From NCBI GenBank assembly GCA_035771175.1, contig CM069593.1, positions 3,466,461 through 3,530,460 of the forward strand: 64,000 nucleotides of DNA. The letters run 5' to 3'. Made by a program: the position numbers and the translations under genes. Source of the stretch: Paratinospora sagittata (lineage: Eukaryota > Streptophyta > Magnoliopsida > Ranunculales > Menispermaceae). The notes under the pieces are model-generated. The model was not told the origin of the DNA, ran no database searches, and was given only the letters and a program-made list of their open reading frames with translations. Shown here in pieces: positions 44,100-55,085 of the stretch (within the stretch, counting starts at the first letter, position 1; each line of letters starts with the position of its first letter).

Positions 44100-44570
44100 C
44101 GAATAATTTACAAGCTAGGACCGATGAAGAGGCTAAGAAGTAGGAACAATTCAAATTCTCCAAATTACTATAAAAAGGATAATCCTCCAATAGTTTTTAA
44201 GCCTAGAGGAGTTACTATTTTTTTTATTTTTTTATTTTTTGTTGACAAGAACAAGAGTTACTTATATCCAAAGGGTAGGAATGAAAGTTGTCACAATCAT
44301 TGGCCTGGTCTTGATAGCTGTCATAGAAAGTTGCTCTCCCTGCTTCTCCAAAATGCTCCTAGAAATAGTGTAATGGATGAAGAAGTGATACCTTCTTTCC
44401 TCCTTGTTTGCAGAGAAGCAACACCAATGAGGACATAAATTTTTTTTAGGAAATCTCCTTTGAAGCACATCCATTGTGTTGAGCTTACCGTGGGCAATAA
44501 CTCATTCCAAAATCTTGACTTTAGATGACACATGAGCTTTCCAAATAAAGATATGAGATTGAAACATGAG
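44100..44570 (-). mobile_element. L1-type LINE remnant (zf-RVT end), minus strand
   Basis: On the minus strand the eroded frames spell SSKVKILE, TMDVLQRRFPKKNL, CPHWC, ERRYHFFIHYTISRSI and similar pieces. This is the usual C-terminal zf-RVT module of plant L1 reverse transcriptases (xTxDLLQRR, C-x2-C, HLFxHC). Frameshifts and stops abound. It sits between copy C and the next duplicated segment. Confidence 0.65.
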
Positions 44571-44809
44571 GCTATATGGTGGTCAATTAGACGTGCAAGG
44601 AAATATTTGGTGGAAAAAGTCTCTGAAGGCTCTGAGCTTCACATGCATTTATCACAATTCTGGATGTATAGGCTCACTCAAACATATGGCTAGTAAAGAT
44701 CATACCTCGGATACCTTCCTACTACAAGAGTCCTAAAGAAGTGGAGATGCCAAGAGGGCCTACCCCCCTAAATAATTTTACAAATTATTTCTTTTTTTAT
44801 TTAACTTTA
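44571..44809. other. spacer, possibly more LINE remnant
   Basis: It continues from the zf-RVT remnant (TAGACGTGCAAGGAAATATTTGG) and may be a decayed extension of it. No frame is convincing. Confidence 0.3.
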
Positions 44810-45255
44810 GTAGAATTTTTGTAATATTATGTTTGCATTGAATTTGTAATTTAATGATTGAAAAAAAAAAAAAACCCTTGCAAATCCAGAGGAGTTCAAA
44901 GAATTTTTTTCATTTCATGCCTATATGCCTTTCTTTGAATTCTTGGGTTAGTTTTCTATAAATAGGCAAAGGTAAACATACAGAAGAGAAAAAAGCTCTC
45001 TAGCTCGTTTGATTATGTTATTTTAATGTGCAATATGGTTGGGAGAGAGTGAAATCAACTTTTTGGCTGGATACCTAGAGTTGATAGTGGTAAACCCTTG
45101 GGTGCGCGCATGTGTGTGAACTTCTCCTCCAAAATCTTGCTTCATCCCCTTTCCAACAGTAAGTTCCGAGCCTTACAGAATTGTTTACAAATCCTATCAA
45201 TCTTAAGGTCCCTAGTCACAAGCCAACTCAAACACACAGCTGAGTGCAACCACTT
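44810..45255 (+). repeat. segment duplicated at 33755-34150
   Basis: The second copy of the block described at 33755, here following MED15 copy C and the LINE remnant. Non-coding. Confidence 0.85.
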
Positions 45256-46025
45256 AAACACATATATATCATTGCTCTTCATTTTTTTTCATGTTTCCTC
45301 TGCTTTCTCCTTTTCCTCCTACTAGTTCTCTTTTTTTTTTTGTTCTTTTTTTTTTTATATACATGCTTGTGTATTTCTTTTCTTTGGCATCTTTTGCGCA
45401 TTTTTCCTTGACTTTTGGCCCTTTTATTTACTTTCGCTTCTTCAGTAAAAATCTTACTTATTTAGATTTTGGCTGTCATTAGTGGTATATGATTTATTGA
45501 CTTGCTGAAATTTGGGCATAATCTGTGATTTTATAAATTATGTTGGCTCTTATATGTATCGAATAATCGAACCTTGATTTCCTTGTGTGCATATTGTATC
45601 AGAAGTTTGCTTAATATAAACTAGGCTCTACCTTTTGAGCAATATTAGTAAGCTTTAAATGTTTATTTGTCTTAGCATTATTAGTTATATACTTATATGT
45701 TTTTCGTAGTTTCTGTAACCTTCGGGCTCAATATCCTATTTTCAAGATCCCATATCGTCCTATGTAGCATTGAGATTTCAGAAAGGATGGTATTTTAATG
45801 TTTTTATGTATTGTGGTTTGCTACTTCATGAATATATTTTAAGCCTACAATTTATAATATGAATGCATATTTTTGGAATGTCAGTACAAATAGAGAGTCG
45901 TAGCGCTGTGAGCATATCCAGATATTATCTCTTGACTTGCAAATTATTTTATCTTAGTTTGTTAGTTTGGAGAGCTTCATTGTCTTCTATATGTTCTTTT
46001 TGACTCCCTGATCTACTTCTGGCAG
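45256..46025. other. spacer upstream of MED15 copy D
   Basis: T-rich and C/T-rich DNA (45280-45440). Copy D needs an upstream exon supplying the first codons, but none with a MDNNNW-like start is visible here. Confidence 0.4.
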
Positions 46026-47604
46026 ATTGGAAAACCCATCTAGAAAAAGAGTCTCGGCAAAGAATTATGGAAGAGATGTAAGTTATCTTTCTTTTCTCAG
46101 ATTGATATTCTAGCAGCATTATGATGTGCATATTTTGATGCAGTCTCAATCACTTTTTTGCTGCTGTTCTGTTCTATGCACATCTTTTGCTAAAGTTTTC
46201 ACTGCTTGGAACAGATCTAGTATGTTTTTAGTATTTTTGTACTGTTTTTTGAGGAAAATCTATCATCGACCTGATTTGTTCCTCTAGAATGTTGAGTATT
46301 TAGTGCAAACAACAATTCTGCTTTAGTTCTATTGATGATTTTTTTCTGAACCACGTTATTTTCTTTTTGTTTGAACCTACGCTTAGGTTTTCTTTCTTTT
46401 CATGTTGAGAATTGTATTCACTTATTGTTTGTGTTTCTAGAACAAACACTTTAATGGAATGCCTTCCAATTTCGGGCCCCAATGGATTGCATAACATTCA
46501 GAAAATTGCTGGAAGATTTGAAGAAAAGGTTTTTACTTCTGCCAGAAGTCAGGTGCGTCCATTAATCAAATCCTCTTTTCTTTTTTTGGTACTTCCTCTG
46601 AATTCTCCATATAGTTGGGGAAAGACTTTGATTAGATGAATTAAGTTGAGTTGGATATACTTTGAATTATATTTGGTTTCAATGCTTATGTTGTAGGTTG
46701 TATTTCTTTGTTGGTAGACAATGTGATGTACTTACGTAATTTGTAGTAGGATATTAGCCCATGAAAAAACCTAAAAGTCCTCAAAGAAAGTATTAATGCT
46801 TCAATCTACTAGCACTTTCTTCCATGTAAAAATCAAACAAACAGATTTATTCACACTCTTGGAATATAGATAGAATGATAGATACATAATTCATGAAAAT
46901 TTGTGTTGTTTGTGGGTTTATAATATAAAATTAATTCATTGATTGTCCATTAACTTGTGAATAAATATTTTTTGTATTGCCTTGATGCTTTGAGAACACT
47001 AATACAATTATGAAGGACTGAATGGAATTTTGTAGTCACATGAGAGCTAGATTAGATACAAAAGAAGGTGAAAAGACTACATATGAATTAGCAAAACTAA
47101 AGGAAAAAAATAAAAGGTCTTATATTAAATGTATTAAAGGCGATGATCAAACAATCTTAGTAAAAGAAGAAGAGATCAAAGAATGATGAAATATTTATTT
47201 TGAAAAATCATTAAAGTAAAATAATTTGAAAAATTGAAGTGTAGGGGAACCTATTAACTTATGGGTGAGTAATGATAATAAATTCTTTCTTAAATTTAGT
47301 ATGCTTTAGCCTCTCAAAAAATTAGTTTGCTTTTGGTAAAAAATGCTTTTAGGAAAATGAAAAATGTGAAGGCTTTAAGACCATTTGTTATTTCCATAGA
47401 GGTTTGGAAGGGTCTAGGGAAATGGAAGTGTTGTGGTTGACCAATTGTTTAATAAAATGTAGCAACTGAAAGAATGTTCGATGACTGGATGAAAAACATC
47501 TCAATATCTGTATTTAAAAATAAAAGAGATATTCAAAATTGTGCAAATTATAGAGGAATCAAATTGATGATAATGTGGAAGAGAGTAATAGAGAATCGAC
47601 TAAG

Positions 47605-47850
47605 AGTTGAAACCATTTAAGGCGGTTTAGACACATACAACGAGGACCTTTAGATGCGTCTATTAGGAAGAGTGATCTTTTAACAATCCATGGTAAAGAT
47701 AGATGTAGAGGCAGACCTAAAATAACATGGATAGAAATAATTAAGAAAGATATAACTACTTGTAATTTAAACATTGACTTAACCGTGGATAGAGCGGAGT
47801 GGAGGAAGCGTATTCATATAGCCGTCAGCTGACCCTATATGTAGTTGTAG
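47605..47850 (+). mobile_element. nested 5'-truncated RTE tail 1
   Basis: RFRHIQRGPLDASIRKSD, RCRGRPKITWIEIIKKD and DRAEWRKRIHIA occur here in the middle of the host reverse transcriptase, which resumes after it at LMERYNEKKKD. A terminal module in that place means a second, 5'-truncated copy inserted. Confidence 0.7.
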
Positions 47851-48157
47851 ATAAACTATGGAAGCTATTTATCTATTATGGAAATTGATGGAAAGGTACA
47901 ACGAGAAGAAGAAAGACTTTTAAATGGTTTGTATTGATCTAGAGAAAGCGAATAATAGAGCTTTTGGAGATGTGATATGTTGGGTTTTAGGGGGAAAAAA
48001 ATAAAATAAAAATAGGTACAATGATCTATCATAAGATATGTATGATGGAGCCACAACCATAATAAAAACAACAGTTGGAGAAACTAGTGAGTTCCCATTA
48101 CAATAGGTTTACACAAAGGACCTACCGTAAGTCCTTAGTTTTTGTATTAGTTATGAA

Positions 48158-49064
48158 CAAGATACGAAACTTCGATTTCGCCTTAAACTTCGACCTTCAA
48201 AAATCAGAATTAATTCGGAGAAGTTTAATTCGACATGGAGAATTTTTGTAAAAATTTGCTAAATTAGAGAAGTTTAGAGAATTTTTGCATATATGCTTAA
48301 ATATCTAAATTTATTGTAGTATAAGCTAAAAACTAATATAAATAGACACTTTTAATACATAAAAATATCAATAAGCGACCTAACAAAATCAATCTTGTTA
48401 AGTGAGTTGATGAATTTGAATGACGGCTTTAGGTTTTAATTTATTTTTTTTATTTTGATATTTAGGCTTGCTTCTCGACCATATACTTTACTAGTTTGAA
48501 TTTTATTATGCTTAATTTATTAGTTTATTATTTGAATGTGTTGTTTATTAATCTTGTTTCATAAGAGTTAACTAAAAAAAGATGACTTTAGGAAATCTTT
48601 TAATTTATTTTTAAGTTTTTATCTTATTTCGACTTTAACTATTTATTTATTTTGCTTCGTTTTTTTTTTTTTTGGTAAAGCATATCCCATAAACTACATA
48701 ATTTGTTAACTTGTTAAATTATTTTTTAAAATTTATATTGCTATGTTGGTTGATGAAGTTGCAAATAATACATAATTATTAGTGTTTTTTTTTTGTTTTT
48801 TATTGATGAAGTAACATCTTTTTTACTTCTCTGTCTAATTTCATCGAATTTTATCGAATTTTTGCTCGAATTTTTGCATTTTTTTTATTGAAAAACTAAA
48901 CTTTTGTCAAAGTTTATCGAATTTCGTCGAAGTTGTCGAAGTTTATCGAATTATTTAGCGAATTTTTGCATTTTTTATTTTACATCCTACTTTTTGCTTC
49001 GATAGTAAAAAAACCGAAAAAATTCGGCTAATTTCGCCAAAATTCGGCTAATTTTTAGTCCTTG
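48158..49064. mobile_element. hAT-like non-autonomous element, CAAGGA type (907 bp)
   Basis: It is flanked by a perfect 8-bp duplication GTTATGAA (48150-48157 and 49065-49072). Ends: CAAGATACGAAACTTCG at left and, as reverse complement of the right end, CAAGGACTAAAAATTAGCCG. Its interior repeats TCGAATTT/TCGAAGTT motifs. It has no transposase frame and interrupts the RTE reverse transcriptase. Relatives: 33604 and 61115. Confidence 0.85.
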
Positions 49065-49420
49065 GTTATGAATGAATTGACTTAAACATATTGAAGAAGA
49101 TATCTCATGTTATATGCTATTTCTTGATAATATAATGTTAATTGATGAAACTTAATATGGAGTGTGTGCTAAATTAGAGGTTTGTGAAAAGAAGCTTTAG
49201 AATTTCAAGGGTTGAAAATTAGTAGGATTAAAATTGAATACTTTAAATGTAACTTCAATGGAAGTAAAAATATTGATGAAGGGACGATGAACATTGAAAG
49301 CTAAGTGATACCATAAAGTGAAAATTTTAATATGTAATTGGGATCAATTATTCTTCAAGAGGGAGAACTAGGTGAAAATGCAAACCATAGAATTAAGCAA
49401 AATGGGTTAAATGGAGGAAT

Positions 49421-50411
49421 TCTAACTTCTTGTAATTTGAATGTCGACTTAGTCTTCGATAGAGCAGAGTGAAGGAAGTAGATTCATATAGTCTAGGGGT
49501 GTCAGTGGTTGGTTCAAACTACGAAACCAAACCAAACCAAACCAAACCGATGCATTTGGTTCGGTTCAGGTTGCGGGTTGAGAATTTAAAAACTGCCCTA
49601 ACCCAAACCGAACCGACTAAGGATAATATTATCATTTCCTTAACCTTAATACCTTAACTCTAATGCAACATCCAAATTCCAAAATCCTCTGGCTGCAAGC
49701 TTTTGTTTCCTCTCTCCCTCCCTTTGTAGCAAAACCACCGAGCAGAACAGTTGACGATGAAGAAAATGAAGACGAAGAAGGCAAGGAGAACGAATGGAAG
49801 GATCTATGCCTAAAGCACTTGATCGAAGGAGGAGAAGAAGACAAAAGGAATGACGAAACTCGATCTAGCGCCATTGTGGCTTACACAATTATTCTCATAG
49901 TTTTGCAAGAAGTGAAGCTAAATATTTTGAGTTCTCTCACTCTCAATCTGAACTTACATCCAAAATAAAAACCACTCATTTCATATCTTCTCCTCTTACA
50001 AGTTGCCAGTGATTTAAGCCGTTGGAGGTCAGATCTTGTGTTCTTTCTCAAATCTTCACCCTTCTCCATCTCTTCAATCAAATCTTGAGTTTCAATCAAC
50101 TTTTAATTATCTTTGGAGTTTTTTTGGGTAGATTTGCATTAGTTCTGGGTTTTTTTGTTTGGATCTTTACTTGAATCTACTTTTCTAGGTTAAAAGCCTA
50201 AATCCATCAACCCAAACCTATCCAAACCGAATTTGTTCGGTTCCATTTGGTTTGATTTGGCCAAGGTGATCGGTTCGGTTTGGTTTTAAAAACATTAAAC
50301 CCGATTATTTTTTGTTCGGTTTCGATTTGAACACTAAACCAACTCAAACCGAACCGATAACACCCTTAATGTAGCCGACTCCATGTAGTTCCAAAAAGGC
50401 TTAGTTGAGTT
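49421..50411 (+). mobile_element. nested RTE tail 2 with a 17-bp target duplication
   Basis: GGG(T/C)TAAATGGAGGAAT flanks it at 49404-49420 and 50412-50428. Inside are ~70 bp of the RTE terminal coding region (AACTTCTTGTAATTTGAATG, AGAGCAGAGTG), the MITE at 49494-50368, and the RTE 3' end (CCATGTAGTTCC, GGCTTAGTTGAGTT). The long target duplication and 5' truncation fit target-primed reverse transcription. Confidence 0.75.
49494..50368. mobile_element. hAT-type MITE (875 bp) with unrelated interior
   Basis: The ends TAGGGGTGTCAGTGG and (reverse complement of the right end) TAAGGGTGTTATCGG are inverted. The flanks ATATAGTC (49486-49493) and ATGTAGCC (50369-50376) match at 6 of 8 bases, and the intact RTE tail (CATGTAGCCGAC) explains the original site. 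Sub-terminal AACCAAACC/GGTTCGGTT units resemble the element at 35413. The middle (49660-50100) is not repetitive and has open frames (49663-49968 on +, ATG at 49663; an Asp/Glu-rich stretch). It may be captured host sequence. Confidence 0.8.
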
Positions 50412-50940
50412 GGGCTAAATGGAGGAATGCTCTATGGTACAAACCCGATTATATAATTGAACATTCCATTGAACTATTGAAGTTAAACGGGATTTTTTTT
50501 AAGAATTATATTAAGCCAACCATGCTCTATGGTACAAAATATTGGGCACAAAAGAAATAACACATTCACGAATTAAGTTTAATGATATATGATAAGAAAT
50601 TGAAAGGTGAAATTAGAAATAAATATATTCAAGAAATAGTGAAAGTAACTCCAATTGGAGATAAAATGAGAAAAAATTGATTAAAGTGGTTTGAACACAT
50701 ACAACGAACACCATTGGATACACCAATTAGGAGGAGTATATTAACAATCCAGGTTAGTAATAGAGACAAAGGAAAACTTAAAATAACATGGACAAAGATA
50801 ATTAAGAAAGATTTAACTACTTGTAATATAAATGTTGTGGTAGCCCTTGATCCAATGAAGTGGAGGAAGTATAATTCCATTTAGTTGGGAATATGCTTTG
50901 TTGAGTTGAGTTGACTCAGTTGAGGATGAGAGGTTGCTTT

Positions 50941-51160
50941 TCAACCAATAATCCAAGAGGAAGATGGAGTTGTTGCTAGCATATAGATAGATTTACCTGA
51001 ATTTCTCATAGTTGTAGTAAGAGGTGCAATTGAGGGGACATCATTTCCAACAAAGACATGAACATTAGAAACATTGATGTTGTTTGATTTTGATTTATTA
51101 GCACATGCAGGCCTTCCAGCAACGTGCCTTATTGTTCCCGTTTCTATCACCATAAGTACA
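50941..51160 (-). other. unassigned open segment on minus strand
   Basis: The minus-strand frame reads IRHVAGRPACANKSKSNN, then NVHVFVGNDVPSIAPL and ends near a possible donor (TCAG|GTAAAT). It could be a captured exon or chance. I do not recognise it. Confidence 0.25.
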
Positions 51161-52036
51161 ATTTAAAAAGTTACTGAGTGTTACATCCACCAAAACCACA
51201 ATGAAATTACAACGTCCACTTAGAGTTTGCCATTAATGTCATGACTAACATATTATAAGGTAGGTGTCCTTAGAATATTAAGATTATTACTTGTTATCTT
51301 GTTTCTTTTCCAATAGCAAAGAGGAATTATGCGGCATTAGGAAGCTTTTTACTGGCCAAAATCTAGTATTTGTAAGAATATTGAATTGCAGTTGCATGCT
51401 ATGTAGAAGTAATGATACTGAAATTATTCTCTTTTCCTCTTTTACAGCAATATTAGTCATGTTCTGATTAAAAATAATTCATTCCTGTGTCCTTATATCC
51501 AATTGTAATGATCATTAATTGATTGATTCTTATTGTCTTTTTATAACCCTGACTTCATACAAATCTTGACTTTTAGACATTATTGTTCGAAGTACATATA
51601 CCTTTTGTTGATTTCTGTTTTTATAGCACTTGGATGTTCGCTTTTGTTTTATCAACTACCATTTGCAGTCTCCTTAAAATAACTGGAATGTTCACTGTTC
51701 ATGCTCTTTCATTTTTATGTACCCTAGCCTTTGTCTTTACTTTTTATGATGATAGTTATCGTTGAAACTCATATATAATTGAACTGTAGCTTCTGGCATT
51801 CATGGAATATAACTAGTCTAAATGTTTTTTTTCAGTCTGATTATCTGCAAGAAATAAATTCTAAGATGATGATGTTGAAAGGTAAGTCTCCACACACTGT
51901 TACAGCTAATTTCATACTATGAAAATCTCTTGGCTGTACTCAAGAATCCTCCTGATCCACATAACAAACATATTTTAGCTATAAGCGCTGGCTTGTTTGA
52001 TTTTCCTTACTACATTCTTTCTTATTTTCTTGTTAA

Positions 52037-52499
52037 GGTGGTGTTTGTCAGATCAACTTGCAACCACTAAAAGAATACAAGATGATTTTTAAGACTGCGT
52101 TTGGTTTATGATTCGGATACAATTTTTTATATTCAAAAATTTAGAAATGTAGAAAACGTGTTTGGTTAGTTGAGGAGACCCAAAACAGTTTTTTAAAATT
52201 TACAATGAAAACATGTTTTTAGGAAACGAGACAAAATGTTATTTTTTAAGTTTTTATTTTTTGAGTTGTATTCTAATTTTCAGACGACGAATCAAACGCA
52301 GCCTAATTTTTTGCAAGTATTTTGAATATCTCTACCTTTAATTAGAATTAGAGCTGTAGCTCTACAAGAATAAGCAAATAAATTTTGCTTATTAAATTAA
52401 GGGTTTAACCAATACCAGAAATAGAGTTTCGTTTAGAATAGAAATAAAGGTTAAATGGAGTTACCAAACATACATGACCTAGTATTTTACATGGATGAC
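52037..52499. mobile_element. insertion in copy D downstream region, containing a small MITE
   Basis: Comparison with fragment E (40700-40730) shows that 52037-52499 is extra here. Inside, 52094-52305 has inverted ends CTGCGTTTGGTTTATGATTCG and CGAATCAAACGCAG, a ~210-bp MITE. The outer ends GGTGGTGTTTG and CCAAACATAC are weakly inverted. Confidence 0.65.
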
Positions 52500-53269
52500 A
52501 TGCATCTTATCTTATACTATATATAAAAACACAGGACTCCTAACTTTATTAGGAGTGTTCTCTTTTTATTATTATTTTGATTTTATTTTTTTTACATTTG
52601 CTTCCCAACTCTTTTTTCAGAGAGTGGGTGGTGGTGACAGTGACTTAAATTACAGGTGCAACTCATCTCTCTCCTCTCTTTCCTCTTGTATTACTATTAA
52701 AAACAAATTATTTATTTATTTAATATATAAAATACCGAAAACCTTATAATTAATTATTTATTAAATTATAGTACATATGTAAAATATTTTTATTCAATTA
52801 TACAGTTTTTAATTAAAAGTAAATATTTTAATAGTATTAGATTTTACAAAAAAAGAAATATTTTTAAATACCTAACTATATACAAAAAAGTTAAAGCATA
52901 TTCTCATTTTCTTTTTCTCTTTACATAATTTTCTTTAGATTAAAAATGTATGCTTCACATAATGTTTTATTTATATCTAACTCTCGTAGTATCAATTTTA
53001 TTTGTTTTATAAATTCATCAATTATTAAGTTATATTTATTAATATGCAAGGCATGTTTTTATAGTTTTTTACTTTATATTTAATATAGATTTTACATGTT
53101 TTTTTTCAAAAAAAAAAAACCTATGCATAGTTTGTGGCTTTTACTTTATAGTTAACATTATTTTTTTTCAAAAAAAAATCCCTGCTCATAAACTCGTTTA
53201 ATATAATTTCTTTTATAATTTTACATTTTTTTGATACTACTTATTTTCTATAACAAGCAATAGATGAGT
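52500..53269. other. AT-rich spacer
   Basis: It begins with the continued match to fragment E (CATGCATCTTATCTTATAC, ending near 52545), then AT-rich DNA with poly-T tracts. No gene or clear repeat boundary is seen. Confidence 0.4.
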
Positions 53270-53640
53270 GATAACTTGTTACTTGTTTATCCATACTCAT
53301 CTGAAACACAATGTTAAGTTAATAGTGACTTTCTTTGTTTGGGGTTTTTGTTTTCTGACATATTTGTGTTCCTTCTTTTTTCCAGCCTAGATGATTAACT
53401 AAATAATCTGCAGTCTATAGGACCAGCCAATCCCTTGCCTTATCAATCTCACTCATGCCAAGGGCAGCATCCATTCAAACTTATGTTATTATATCCATAT
53501 GCTTGTTCCATAAAGTTCTGATGCCAGCCCTTTACTTGTAAATAGTTTCATATCCATGGTTTCTGAATCCAAAGCTGAATGGCTTACAAAGTTTTGACTG
53601 AAAGTTAATTTTAGTAATGGAATATGAATTTAGCAGATTG
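53270..53640 (+). repeat. copy D tail, duplicated at 31938-32350 and partly 55480-55610
   Basis: CTGAAACACAATGTTAAG, TTTTCTGACATATTTGTG, GATTAACTAAATAATCTGCAG and TTTACTTGTAAATAGTTTC are shared. Together with copy A it shows that A and D descend from blocks with the same 3' border. Confidence 0.75.
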
Positions 53641-54640
53641 ACAATATTGGCAATGGTCTTCTTCTTCATCCCTGTTTTTTATGTATGTTGCTTAAGGTGC
53701 AGATAGTCTAAAAATCTGCAATATATTATTATCTTTTGTAATTTTTTCAGTTTTTGTTCTCTATAATGAAATGTTTTGTACAATTAGACCCATGCAAAAT
53801 GGACCTATTTAGGTGAGATGCGAACTGAAGATAAGTATTTCTTAAGGCCAAGTGTTGATAGTTCTAAGTTAAAAAAAAGTAATTATAGTGAACAACGACA
53901 AATACTAATCTGGCTAAAAAAAAATACAATAAGTGTATAATGATAAATACTAATATGGCTAAAAAAATACAACTATAAGCGATCTACATATTCATATTTA
54001 TGTTTTACACATTCTGATGTTGGGTTTGCATTCTCCGTAGATAATAACAATCACAAGCAAACAATGACATAATCGTAAAAGATAATAATTTGTAATTAGC
54101 AAATTTAAAAATTAAAATTTAAAAACCCTTAAAATGTGGAAATACACGGAGAATCGGGTTTTGGAATTGATTAGTATAATTAATTAAAATTATAACCTTA
54201 ATACTAAGTTTTTTATAATTATGACCCTTATACCTAACATTTAAGAGTGTTTTTTTTCACTAGGCGCGGATTGAATTTTTTTTTAAAAGACACATTCGGC
54301 TCATAGATTTTATTTTATTTGTAAAGTAAGAAATTCTTAAGTCACAACCAATTCATCGAGTATTTTTTTTCGACCGACATTTTGGAGCGAGTCTCAATAT
54401 CCTCCTAAGGACCTCCGAAATCGACAAAATCCTGTTCTCATGTTCTGGTGAATTTTTTATCCTCCAACTAGAATTTTTTAGTTCAAATGAACAAAATCGA
54501 CTTATAAAGTACTTTTAAGTCAACCACGGCCAGCCCATTAGGTTTTTTTCTTGATTGATAACTGGAACGAGTCCCTATAGAAAAATAGAGATTCTTTTAG
54601 GGAATGTACGTGCTTGACCCTCTGAATTGCTTCTTTCACC
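53641..54640. other. spacer with a segment duplicated upstream of MED15a
   Basis: About 53980-54115 (CTACATATTCATATTTATGTTTTACACATT, CAAGCAAACAATGA, ATCGTAAAAGATAATA) recurs at 55678-55795, directly 5' of the intact MED15 promoter. The remainder (54120-54640) shows no recognised feature. Confidence 0.6.
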
Positions 54641-54890
54641 TTGGTTAATGGTTCGTCTTCATACTAGATTGCAGGGTCATCAAACTGGGACTCCGAGCTT
54701 GGCTCACCAGGAAAAGCCCGAAAAAGAATCTGCCACAGAATACGCGAGAGACTGGAGATTGTATCCAAAAAGAGACAACAACCGCAACTGATGTGCATGC
54801 CTTTTGGAACTCATGAGTTTCGTCCAAGTGAAAACCACTTGAATCATCAAGCTGCAATCTTGAACTCTTGTTCTTCAAAAATATTTTTTT
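54641..54890. other. higher-GC, exon-like segment of unknown origin
   Basis: This stretch is less AT-rich than its surroundings and open on both strands (a 77-codon minus frame, and + frames with GSPGKARKRICHRIRERLE). Splice-like TTGCAG|GGTC is at 54670. It may be a captured exon. No family is recognised. Confidence 0.25.
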
Positions 54891-54904
54891 TTAAAAATCT
54901 TGAA

Positions 54905-55085
54905 CGCCGTTTGGTTCTTATATTCAAAAATTTAAAAATATTAAAAATTTTATTTGGTTCGAAAGATTTTAAAAATAGTTTTTTATTTTTTTTTGTTAAG
55001 AAACGGATTGTTTCTAAAAAACGATAAAATGTCTGTTTTTAATTTTTTTTTTTTTTAATTATATTCTTATTTTCGAATAATTTGT
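54905..55085. mobile_element. degenerate MITE-like segment
   Basis: GCCGTTTGGTTCTTATATTCAAAAATTTA followed by AT-rich DNA and TTCTTATTTTCGAAT near 55065 resembles the 52094-52305 MITE in layout, but the right terminal repeat is not preserved. Confidence 0.4.

Larger units (their letters stand above)
47033..50930 (+). mobile_element. decayed RTE-type non-LTR retrotransposon with nested insertions
   Basis: The frames are broken, but the order is that of a plant RTE-like reverse transcriptase. RARLDTKEGEKTTYELAK comes first (47040), then NCANYRGIKLM (about 47540), LMERYNEKKKD (47885), IDLEKA and YDGA...ETSEFP (to 48110), MNELT (49072), ENFK...GELGENANHRIK (49320), MLYGTKYWAQKK (50530) and KWFEHIQRTPLDTPIRRS to WRKY (50690-50880). 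It is interrupted by a 5'-truncated RTE tail (about 47605-47850), a hAT-like element (48158-49064) and a second RTE tail carrying a MITE (49421-50411). No domain is intact, so it is inactive. Confidence 0.85.
46026..51891 (+). pseudogene. diverged MED15-like KIX copy D, split by transposons
   Basis: Exon-like blocks 46026-46077 (DWKTHLEKESRQRIMEE), 46441-46552 (ITNTLMECLPISGPNGLH..., 112 bp as in all copies) and 51836-51891 (SDYLQEINSKMMMLK) keep the splice sites and frame of a KIX domain. They lack the first coding exon and a Gln-rich exon. The protein differs strongly from the other copies, so D is an older or different MED15 lineage. Its second intron is 5.3 kb, filled by a nested RTE/hAT complex. 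I treat it as a pseudogene because no start codon was found; a missing upstream exon would change that. Confidence 0.65.

Noticed and set aside
46638..46680. Additional LINE tail after copy D exon 2 (GTTGGGGAAAGACTTTGATTAG)
   Set aside because: Resembles the RTE 3' terminus but is too short and diverged to annotate separately.
49663..49968. 101-codon + strand frame as a real gene
   Set aside because: It lies wholly inside a hAT MITE and has no recognisable domain; reported only as possible captured sequence.
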